This document shows positions 40,101-52,100 of a stretch of 64,000 nt of DNA, piece by piece (the first letter of the stretch is position 1; every line of letters starts with the position of its first letter). Made by a program: the position numbers and the translations under genes. This DNA is from Amblyornis subalaris (Eukaryota; Chordata; Aves; Passeriformes; Ptilonorhynchidae): contig JACAXG010000002.1 in the NCBI GenBank assembly GCA_018881555.1, positions 18,408,077 to 18,472,076 of the forward strand. Direction: 5' to 3'. The notes beneath the pieces are model-generated. The model worked only from the letters and a program-made list of their open reading frames with translations, made no database searches and was not told where the DNA came from.

Positions 40101-43100
40101 GTTTTATATACACAAAATAAATGCCAGACTAGGTAATGAAAGAAAGTGTACATGAGACATCCTGGCAATACAGAACTTAAGCTTGGCCATAGTATTCTTG
40201 TACAGAAACAAGTATGTTAAGTTTGAAAGAAAGACAGTAATGGCAGTTTAGGCCCCTGATGAGAGAAAAAAAAAGTGATAATTCATGCACTTCAATTTTA
40301 ATTTCAGCTCCAGGCATAGGATGATAATTGAGGCCTATTGATAATTGAGGATAATTGATAATGGGAAACCTTGAGACTGCATAGTAGAGAACGCAAATAC
40401 TCTAAAGTCCCCAACATAGTTCTTGACATAGAGACAGATACTTGTGCATGGTAATTCATCCTAACAGCAGATCCAAATCAGATGGCAACATTCTTCTAAG
40501 AAAATAGGCAGTGATTAAACAAGGCTAAAAGGGAAGTAAAACTCTGCAACCTTTTGGACTATTGAGGTTCAAACCATTGAAACTAACTGGAACTAATTCT
40601 AAACCTCAATCCAACTGACAGAGTTATCTCAGGTGCAAAAATCCAGCTATTTGTGACAGTTGGCCTGCAGCCAAAATCTCACTCCTCACAGATCATTCAC
40701 TTCTGCCCAGGACAATTATATTTTCATTGTTGGAAACTAAGTATAGCAGAATTCTGATAGAACAGTAGGATCTTAAGAGGGAATAAACAAAAAGTGGTTT
40801 TATCAATATAGAAAGCAGCAAAGTAAGAAAGTCTTTACCCAAAATGTTTTATTAATATTGTTATCAGAGGGGAAACTTCATGTAATACACAGAATTCCAT
40901 TATTTTTTATGGTGTTTGGTTATGTTATTAAAGACTAATCTCCATAAGCACAGAGGAGGGGAGGAACAATGACAGATGGGTGAACTCCAAAAACTTAATC
41001 AGAACAAATACAACCTTGACTTGACNCCCCTCAGAGCCATTAGAAGACGATGATGAAGGTGTTGTCTGNGTGTGAAATCTATTGAGATGGGTCACCCCGA
41101 GAAGCTCTCTCTGGCTGAGGTGGATTACTGCTTACAGGGCATGAGATTCATTAGAGAACGCCTAAGTAAAAACAGTTTGGGATTGTGGGAGATTTATAAT
41201 ACTAGGAGGCTTTTCTGAGAAGGACCAAAGGCAAGGAGAAAGAAAGATCAAAGTGAATTGGAGAGAAACTAGCATGGATAATAGAGTAAGAAGAGGATGA
41301 AAGAGAAAATAAGAATACATGCTCAGATTCATTGCATGGTTCTGGGGATATGGAGCTGCAGCAGCCTCACCTCTACTGGGCTCCGAGATTCAGCAATTGC
41401 TACCAGATGGAGCAATTCTTAACGNGTGTTAAGAGAGCCATTCCTGAACTAATTACCACTCCCTTTTAATTATTTCAGGATGAGGAAGGACATTATTTCT
41501 TGGAGGAAGAACAGAAAATTAGACAGTTTTGTGATATTCTTATTAGCTATTGACTAAGTTCTAANAATGTTTTGTAACTTTTAGAGGTACAGATTTTTTG
41601 ATGGCTAGTTTCAAGACAATTAATAACCACTTAGAAAGGTTACCAGAGGAGATAGAGAGCCCTGTCCTTTGGATTTATTGAAAAGTGCAACAGTCTTGGC
41701 TGATTTAATGATAACCATCTCTATTTCTGTAACATCCACAAAGAATTACACACAGAAATGAGTGCCTGAACCAGTGAAGATAGTAACATAAAGTCATTTT
41801 TCTAGATGCTGAATGTAAAAAGAAAATCAAAACTGGAAAATCTGCATAAAAAACCAAATCACTAAATGATTGAAACATATAATTAGATAAAATAGAAGTT
41901 AAATGATACACATTTTCACCTTTCTCCTCAGCAGCTGCTAGAGACTGATCTTCCTCTGACATCAGTATTTCTTCCATTTCTCTACTGTAAATAAAAGTTT
42001 ATTTATCTTAAGACCTTTATAAATATTACTGAAGCAAGATGCAGACATATTAAATGTCAAGATGTGGAAATACAATTTGAGTTGTAAAAAATAAAAATCA
42101 AATCTATTTTATTTTTTAAAATGTTATTGTCTCATTACATTAAAAGGCTGGATTAATGAAAGGCTAATGAAAATGTGTTTAGCAGGAGACTTTTCTGCCA
42201 CCACATGTACTGATATAAATGAAATATTCCTCAAAGATAACACATACTGGATTATTTCCTATACATCATAACTAGTGTTAGTGTACTGCTTTAGTTAATT
42301 TGTATAGATAAATGTACTGATACCTTTAACACAAAGTGAGGCTAGAATTTTCTTGTACTCATTTTATACATTCAGATGCTTGAAATATTTTACCTTGCAT
42401 CATCATCTTTCTTTTCTAATGCTTCATCTGCTGGTCTTTCCAAAATCTTAGAATTACTTTCATTCCTCTTTGCTAAGTATGCTCTGCGTAGTATACAGGC
42501 TCCTGCAGTACAGTTACATAACAGTAATGAGTTTTATGCATCTGTATAAAACTAAAGTTATTGGGTTAGGAATACTATTTAATAAATCATAGACAACTTT
42601 CTTACTTCTTTTTAAGGTCAACAAAAAGCATATACACCCCTGAAATGTTATTATACTGTTGATTTCTACAGTTTTAGAGGTTGGTTTTTTTTAATTTCAA
42701 GCACCTAATACAGTGAGTCTGGGATATTGGAAGGTTATGAAGGCTATAAAGGGAGACAACTGAAAGGATTTATCTTAAAATTGATATATAATGCTTTACT
42801 CTCACATTTATTTTATTTGCAAGTGTACGAAGGAAACTATGAAGAAACAAATTAAAAATATTCAAATAAAAATATAAATAATGTGCATACCTCTGCTACT
42901 ACAGCTGGCTGACACAAATGAAGAATATGCTGTTTCTACTAGGAACTCTACTGACATACTTACTTTGACAAATAGATTTATGATATATGGCTGTGTGGCT
43001 GAAACCCATTTTCATCAGCGGACTCATGACAATTTAGACTAGGTCAGGGAACAGATTAAAAAATANTGACTCAAATGCTGTGAAAATTTCTCTGGATTGA

Positions 43101-46100
43101 TTCCAGTGTTGGGCATCTACTGAGCTTTCTTGATCTACTCCTGAATAGATCCATCATGCNTCTATTGAATGGAAGTTTCTGCCACTGAAAGACCTTTTGA
43201 TAATGAACTGGGTTGAACAGGTAATGATCAAACATTGCCAAAGGTCAATTAAACTTGTGGTGTGGTATGAATCAAGCAGATATAATCCATGAAGACATGG
43301 TTTGGCAGGCAAAACTTTTACCAGCATATGAATCTCTTCAGTTATTCATCCCTGGTATCAACCTTCCTTCTGGCTTGAAAGAATAAAGTAAAAATCCCTT
43401 CCTCTGAATTCATAGGTACTAAGCTATTGTATCAATCTGGGTAAAAAGTTACTCATTTTTCTTTTATCCCAGAATGGAAAACAGGATACACCTGCATATA
43501 GGTATTTCTCCCCCTGCCTCTTCTCTCAAGCTGAGAAATTTCATACCTGTAACCTGATTTTGCAAATGGGGAAACCAATGCACAGGCAGGGAAATTTGAC
43601 TGACGGCCACATCACAAGGTGATGGCCAGCCAGACACAAAATACAAATATCTGAAACTACAAGAGTCCAGTGGTATTTACTGCTGGTTNTAAGTAGGAGG
43701 AAATTGAAAATTTATTATAAATAGGAGGAATTTTCTTTACTGCTATAGCAAAGCATTCCTGGGTTCAATTCAGTGTAATTCCCTTACTCCAAAATGTAAG
43801 AAATTTGGGGTACTCTTGTTGATTCACTGAAATATTCCTTCTCTAGACCTCCAAAGCTTTATAAATGGGACATAACTACTAGTTTTTCTCACGTTTTATA
43901 TACAGCTATCAACACAGAAAAAAAAAAAGAAAATATTAAGTTGCATTAGTGTGCATTTACTAACCATCTTTTCCTGTATCCTTCAGACAGACAACAGTGT
44001 CAGGTAGAAGTCCTTTCTCTGATAAAGCTGACCAGTGATCTACTGATAGAGGGTAGTTATCCACTACCCATCCTCCTTTTTCTGCAGCACCAGGAAACCT
44101 ATCTTTGTTCTTCTTCATAAGCTGTTATAAAATGTCAGGTTCAGTAATATAAAAAGACTTAAGTCTGTGAGTTGTACAAAAAAGACTGCACAATACAGAA
44201 TGACTTTCTAAATGTTGTGATTTTTCATTATTGTCATTTCAGGTCAATAAAAAGTAAGACATTTATAACTTTATGTGTCTGAATGAAATTAGAAACATTT
44301 TAAACATGAAGGGTTTGCGATAGTGATTTTTCCAGCTTGCCTATAAAGAATTTAGACTTCAGTTTCAGTATTCAAAATTCAAAATAATTCCAGATTCTTG
44401 GATAAATCTTCACAAACAATTCTTTTCAAACTCTTATATCTGTTCTTTCATAGTGACTAAGAATATAAGAATAGGAAAAGCATACAATGATCCCTCAGAT
44501 AATTCTCCCAGCATTTAACAATTTGTGGCTCAGGTAATTTGCAAGACAGAGATAATTTCTGTATATATAAACACATATGTATATATTTGTCTATAAAATA
44601 ATTCTCAATAGATTTGTCTTTCATGATCTTCCTCAGTCTCTCCTCAATCCTACGTAAGCTTTCAGGCTACGTGATAGAAACTAAACTGATCTTTCAAACA
44701 GAAAAATGTTTACAACTGTTATAGGTTGTTCTCAGGAAAAAAGTGCTTTGCTACACAGTACTTGTAGTCTTACCTCTGCAATAGCTCCCTGCAGTACTTC
44801 AGCATGGATTTGAGGTGACACTGTAGCTTCAGAGACTGATGAACTTTTCATGGCTTCTTCTACCATTGCTTGAACTTCTGGGTGGTCAGCAGTTATCTCT
44901 GGTATTCCTAACAATATAAATTTTTTAAAGCACTTCACATAGAAATTGGTGGGAATCAATTAAAGATTAAATCATAACTCCAGCATCGCAGTCATTTTAA
45001 GCAATACTACACAATTGCACTGAGAAAGAAACAAACATCAGTTCTGAATGCAGACCTAGAGAGTGTTTCATAAAGATAAGTTATAAGACCTTGGTTTGCT
45101 CTCTCATTATAAAAAACTCAACCTTTTTAACTGTACAGCATTTTCTACCTCTAAATGAAATATTGTTCCAATATGAATGGAATGACATTTCTGTACTAGA
45201 ACAATCAGGCACTTGCAGGACCCAAGAATTTCCTTTGATTTGATTTGTCTTTGATTCCTAAATCAAAAGGTTGACCAGATTAATGTTAAAATCAATACAA
45301 ATCTTAGATCAAGGCGGTGTATTTTAAACATTCAAGAAGTCTGCATTCCCTATGATGCACAAAACGTTCATATTGGATTCGTATTTTGTTATTAATTGCT
45401 GGCACAACAACTCTAATTATTTAAAANTTTTTTAAGGAACACTTACAGTTAATGTGTTAATTTAACAAAATTTGGTGAAGAACTGTTTTAGCCCACTGCA
45501 GTATCTACTATGAGTATAATTTGGAAAAAATGCCATATTTACTTCCTGTAATTATGTCAAGATTTTTCAATGGTTGTATTGATACTTTTTACGTGCACAA
45601 ATGTACACATTTATCAGGTTATTTTTGCCAATTTACAAGGTCCCTGGGAAAGGTGAAGCATCTTAATAATTTCCATTCTGAAAAAAAACTCAATGCAGCC
45701 CAAAACCAAACATCTCCTTATCTATTAAAAAATTCTGAAATAATTTTATGCTATAAAAAGATATGTTAAGTGAAAATACGTAATTTGTTTGTAGTTCTGT
45801 TTTGCAATAAAATTGCTTAATCTCTCCGAAGTTATTAATTAGGATTAATTTCTCATTAATCCTGATGGGATTTCACATAACTGTCCTCAAAAGTATTTAC
45901 ATAGCCAGGAATCTGGAATGTAACACTGTTTAACTGTTTTAATTTTGGTGTCATAGCTCACCATTATTCTTACTGCAATGCCAATGATTTTTTATCACCG
46001 CCAGTTTCTGTTTTGCAGCACTAGAGGAATATACTGACCTCTTGTTACATATGTATCTGCCCGTGAGTAAGTCAAACACAGTGATTCCTTGCTTAGGTGA

Positions 46101-49100
46101 ATGAGGCAAAATGGCCTGATTGTCTATTGGAACCATAACTAGAGCTAAGTGTAAAAAAGGCAATTGGAGTATTTTCATTTCAAAAGAAATTATATTGAAA
46201 AGCCCCATTCAAATTCCTGGGAAAAAATTACAAATTTTGTTTAAAAGATATTAAAACAACATATTATTTTCACCTCTTCAAAATATTTATTGAATTCATC
46301 AAGCTGCAGAAACCTAGGCAGCTTAAGAAGTCTAAACGTGATCAGAGCTGGAGCGACTTATGAACGTGCCGTCTGTGGCAGCATACTTGGAAGGCTGCTC
46401 CAAAGCNAAAAATTTGTGGATTCACATCAGTCTAGATGACAAGCTGCTTTCTTGAAAAGTATTTCAATTTTTCAAAGATTTAACTTGTCAGAAAGTCATT
46501 AAAATGGAATGTTTTCAACCAGTTTCAGTCAGAACCAATTTCTTCTTTCAGCGCAGAGTTCAGAAAACTCTTTTTTACATGCCTCTCAAATTCAAAGGAT
46601 ATATATCTATATCTATATGTAAAAATACTGAATTCAACTAAGCTATTCCCTTCATGCATGTTCGTTTAGTTCATATTTAGTGCACAGCAATCATAACAAT
46701 TTCTGCAACTTTTTCTAAGTCAAAGTGACAGCAACTGCTTCAGTTAAATAACATAAAGCAAATAAGACAGCTTCAAAGACCATGGAACAGTTCATTCACC
46801 TGATTCTTCTGATTGTTCTTCTAATTCAAATTTTTTTTTCACTGCTGCTATAGCCTTTTCAACCGCATCCCTTAGCAATTCCTCCGTGTTTTTTTCTTTT
46901 GATTCTTCTATATGGTGTTGAATGAGTTTGTCCATATCAAGAACCTAGTGAAATGATTTGAGAAAATACAAATATCACAGAAGACAAATATAGCATCTGA
47001 CCCAACTTCTATAAAATTNAAAAAATTTTGGAAAAGCTCTGCAAATTTCAGAAAAATTTACATATAATTCAAGTGCATGGTAGGATTTTTTGAAAAAGAA
47101 ATTATTTTTAACTTGCATTTACATTTAATTATCTTAGATACAAAAGTTATTCAAAATATTCTAATGCTAAGACAAATAACTGCAACATAAGAGGGTAAAG
47201 AAAAGTGTTTTTGAAATGTAGCTATTTATATAAAAATGAATTTCACTAAAATACTGCATTTCCTTTGTAATCCATATATTTGTAATGCACATGTTAATAA
47301 CATGACAAGAATGTGCTTAACTGATTCCCAAGCCTCTGCTACCTAAGATGTTTATAAACCTACCTTTCCTGTATATTTGAATGCAATTAGGTTACAAATA
47401 GTTGTTCTTCCAGAGAATGGAGGACCAAAAACTAACACTTTACAAGGAGGAAGTGGCATTGGTGGTAAGAGGTAAGGCCGTGGATTCAACATAAATTTTT
47501 TCAATGCCTCTTGGGACGAGAGAATGTACATTTTACCTAGAAAACTGAAAACAGAAGACAAGCTAACAGATATAGACAGTTATCTCATAAAATAGATATG
47601 AAAATTAAGAGTGTCAAATTCTGCTAACCTGACAGCAAACTCTGGGTTTCCCATTACAATGTCCCCTTCCTTCAGAGCCACAGGACATGCTCGTCCCCAC
47701 CTGCTTCTACGCCATCGGTATCTGGGTGCTATCAGATTGTAAGATGACAGAGCCCGGAAAAGTTCATCCTGTTTATTGAAACAGCAATAACAGCATGTGT
47801 AATTTTTGTCTGAAGCTATATATGCCTTTTTCTTGGACTTTTTTGAAACATTTTGATGGAAAATAAGCAAACTTAGAAAGAAAACCACATCATGCTTTTA
47901 AAAATATTTTTTAAAAAATTATGTATTTCAGAATTGTAGGACAATTTTAAAGAGAAATTACTTCATTTTTCAGGTTTACTTAAAAGAAATAGTACTTTAA
48001 ATAGTTCCTGTAGGCTTTACTTATTGTGTTCAGAAGTTTAAAATGATAAAGAGCCATTTATTGAAGACAACAGAAAATGGCCAGGATTTCTTCTAAAGGG
48101 CATGCAAAAAGGACCACGATCTGTGCCAGGGAATAGCAATGTCAAAATATCTATTTTAGGCATGCAGAAATATCATGTGATAGGAGTATGTTTAATAGCC
48201 TTTTACAGAATGTGAATAGTGAGTGAATCCTAAAATCACAGTGACTCTAAATTCAGAATACTACAGACAAGTGCTGGCTGTGAAGAACTGCTGAAGAACT
48301 TTCAGAACCTACAAAGCCAGGCATTAAAATAGCAGTTTTACACAGAAAATGATGAGTTTTCACTGGCTGTCACTACTCAGAAATAGATCTTTCTGTGAAA
48401 ACATTTTGTCAATGCCCAAAAGCAGTCAGAAAACCAACCTGAATGTTTGGAATGTTGAGCAAGGAGAGAATAGACAATAAAGGTTTACATTTTAATTGTT
48501 TAAATATTGCCCTCATCTTTACTGCAATGTGCCTCCCACTGTCCTAATCTCACAAAGTACACAGTAAAACTGGATAAATTTCAGAAAAAGGTAATATAAC
48601 TGATCAATCCCACAAACAGATTGTCATGTAAGAAGGAATAAAATTACATAGACTGGAATTCTTCAGTATAGCTACATAAGAGCAGGACAGAAGTCTGAAA
48701 TCACGAGTTATTAAAGGGTAGATTGTAGGGAACAAAACTATTCACTGACTTCTGCATATAAACAACTGGAGGACACTGAGCCAAAAGGCTGCAGGTTCAA
48801 CACAAAGGGAAGCAATTCTGTACATAATTTTCAGTTAAGATGCAGAACTCTTTGCCGTGAATTGCTAAAAAGCTTACACACAAACTAAAACAAACACACA
48901 AACTAAGTAAGTAATAAATGCAGATGNCCTCTGACACAGAAAGTCTTTCACTTGTGAATTTGTTAAGAACTGAGAAATCAGAAAAGTGAAGGGAGGGGTA
49001 TTTCTCTGGAAATGGATAGTGGGGTCTCCCCATTACAGTTCCATTCATATATTCAAAGTTTTGTTTAAGAAACAGGAAAGATGATNGCAACTAAATATAG

Positions 49101-52100
49101 GTGACAACATTCATGCAAAGACTTCTGGATTTTAGTTTTATTTGGAGAGGACACAAATTATAATTGTCATGATTCAGCAACATTCAGCATTAACTTATCA
49201 TGTTTCTAATTAATTACAGGAAAATAGAACAAATGTGATTTCAGTTATGCAGAACGTTGCTAGATTTGGCTTAGCATGTTGTTTCTCATTCAGGAAAAGA
49301 GTAGGCTGAGCTAAGAGTCAGTTGCTGAGATTGTTATCCTTTGGTTAAAGTTTCTTTATTTCCTTGGAAGGAATTAATTCTTCCTCTATTGATGAAACAA
49401 CCATTTTGTTGAAAATTTTATTATAATCATTAACCCTTTTTTTTTGGTAATGACATACTTTTTTATTTCCATACTTTTTAAGTGGATTTCAATCTCAGAA
49501 TTACCTTAAATTCTCATTTCTGAAAGGTCAAGGCTAAAAAAATGCCCTTACTGCATAGTAAACCAAACTGGTTGTTGTGAAACAAAGACGTTATAATATA
49601 AGCTTACAGCAGAAAAAAAAAAAATTCTAGTTATTAGAATCAATCACACTTTAAAAAAGCAGACTTACATTTTGCTTTCCCTCCAGTGTTTCTTCTTCTT
49701 GTTCACTCTGAAGTCTGATTATAGGAGCTGCATTTTGAACTTCCATAGACTGAAGTCGGCCAACCACTGCCTGAAGAGAAAATAACTCTTTATTTGGTAC
49801 CAGTCAAAACCGCTTTTGTCATCTGAAGGGGCCTCTGAAGTATATTTAAAATTGTAACATTATTTATATAAGGACTATATATATACTAAGGCCCAGATTC
49901 TAGCTCAGAGTCATGCTAGTTATTGAGCTGATTTTTAACAAGTTATTTGGTAGATACAGGCAGTGCAAAATGCCAAATCACAGCCTTTATACCTCCTCAT
50001 TATGCTGTGAATCCCAAGCCTTCCAGTGGAATAGACTGTGAAGGTTCCCCCAAAACAGTGGAAGTACTCAGAAGAGCTCCAATCCAAAAACAAACAAGTC
50101 TCTTTGGGAAATCAGATTATGCACCATCTTCACAACTTTGGCTAGTTTGTTTTAAAGGATATTTAAACCAAATGTCTACCAATGAGAATCAGATGGTATT
50201 AAATTTATTTGAAGTATTTCCTGAATGTAATCTTGATTGAATGCAAGTGTTCTTGGAATGAAAAAGCAAATTCTGTCATGTTTGGACTAGTTTTATAATA
50301 GGCCTTTGCATTACTTGTTGGTTGGAATCATAACATAACCATTAAAATNGTTGAAATCATAACATAACTTGATTACATTTACTATAAATTTTGTATTGTT
50401 ATGTTCACAAATAGATAATAAATGAGGAGATTGTATGTTCTAACCCTGCAAAATTACTCGGGGTTTTTTTCCATAGGACCACTCTTGGTAGTAGAGTTAA
50501 AAATAAACTGAAATCATTAACTTACAGAATTACAATTAATACAATCAGTTTCAAACAACAGAGGAGAAAATGCAGGAGAAGCTCACTTCCTGCACTGTCA
50601 AAGACAATCTCCTGCTTCATTTTCAACCCCATACTTCAGGTTCTGATTTGAAGCAACTTTTATTTGTGAGGCAGAGGGTGAGATTATTTATCTTCGAAAT
50701 TTACCATTGTAGGTTTTTTAACAGGGAGAATGAGTTGCTATGTACAAGCTAAAAATCTAGACATGAGCACTCAGCAGAATTGCTACAAGAATCAAATGCC
50801 TTCTATTACATTGCAAAACAATATCAAAAGTAATAAACTTATATTCCATTATATATATATATGTACATATTATTTTGGACAGAAGCACAAAGTAAGCCAG
50901 TTCTGTAAATATATCATACTGAAAATGTTTTAATTTCTCATTATATTTTATACTATAACACCAGAAAAAGCACTAAGACCAGANGGACAGAATAAAAAAG
51001 AGTTTGTAGCCTGCCTGAAAATACTCTCATGTTACATATATGTAAGCCTGGGGGCAGAGCAGTGAATCTTATAACCAAAAGAGGAAGGAAAGCAAGTATT
51101 TCAGAAGTCATGTTTTCTAATAGTAAATGAATGAATTTTAAACACAACTTAAAATTTTGCCAAGAGGAAAACAATCCACAGAACTGAGAAATTATTTTCT
51201 AGTGGAGGCTAATTTAGTTGGTGCACAGTTTACTTACTTTAAAGACATGATCTGGTTGCTGACTTCCATCCACTTCAATAAGATATCGACAGTCATGTTC
51301 AGTCATCAATTCCTGTTTAAGAAAAAAGACATACCTGCCAGCTGAGTATAGTTAACCAGCCAATGACACTGAAGCTTATTCTGTTACTATGCATAGCAAA
51401 GGTTGGACTCCTGAGGACTTCAGCAAAATCAAAATCCATTGTACTGATGGCTTATAACATCTTCTGGAGAGAAACTTTTATTTGGTGACAGATAATTATA
51501 GAGAGAATTCCAAAATTGGGGTTACAATGGATTCAGAAGATAGCTTAGCTGTCTTAGCTCAAATGTAAGAGAGATAAAAAATATCAAGATACAGTAACAT
51601 TTTGTGTATGAATTCCACTTCTAATTGTCTAACTACCTTAATTCTTTGCTGGAAAATGAGGACAATGCCAATTAATAGATTTCTTGGAAATGCCAGCCAT
51701 GAGACCAATGTTTTAATTTTGGTCCTGACTCCCAATTTCTTTAAAATTTGAACCATATATTTTATTTTTCTTATTTTCAATTTTCACACTAGCAAATAAG
51801 GTATTAGACTAAAATAAACATCTCNTGTCCCATGTTAATGCCTCTCTGTGAAGATTGAGAAGACTCACTCCATTCCTGACATATGTTGGTCTAACCCCAG
51901 GCCTGAAAAAGCCTGTTGAAGGTGACTTTACAAATTTGCAGGTAATCTGTTCCAGTTCTTCACTACATTTATGGTCAGAGCTCATTTCTTGGCATTTAGT
52001 CTGTCTTCTATACCAGAAATTAAATCATCTGCACTATCTTTGGTAGAAATAGATAATAAATAATTAATTCTTTCTAATACTCTTCTAAATAGAAGATAAT

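Larger units (their letters stand above)
27169..41919 (-). other. AK9 largest intron (14.7 kb)
   Basis: Spans the phase-1 join between window exons 15 and 16. It holds most mobile DNA of the window: a CR1 interrupted by two solo LTRs, an ERVL-like LTR, a 32-bp minisatellite, a GC-rich island, an Alu-like string and another CR1. 32956-34650, 35060-37770, 37850-39130 and 39420-41900 otherwise show nothing recognisable. Confidence 0.85.
41985..47363 (-). other. AK9 introns, nothing recognised
   Basis: Introns 41985-42393, 42503-43964, 44122-44773, 44908-46799 and 46945-47363. AT-rich, with a short ATATCT simple repeat near 46600-46620. No mobile element or RNA gene seen. Confidence 0.6.

Noticed and set aside
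49947..50240. 97-codon plus-strand open frame
   Set aside because: It lies in an AK9 intron on the opposite strand, has no recognisable domain, and its length is within chance expectation.
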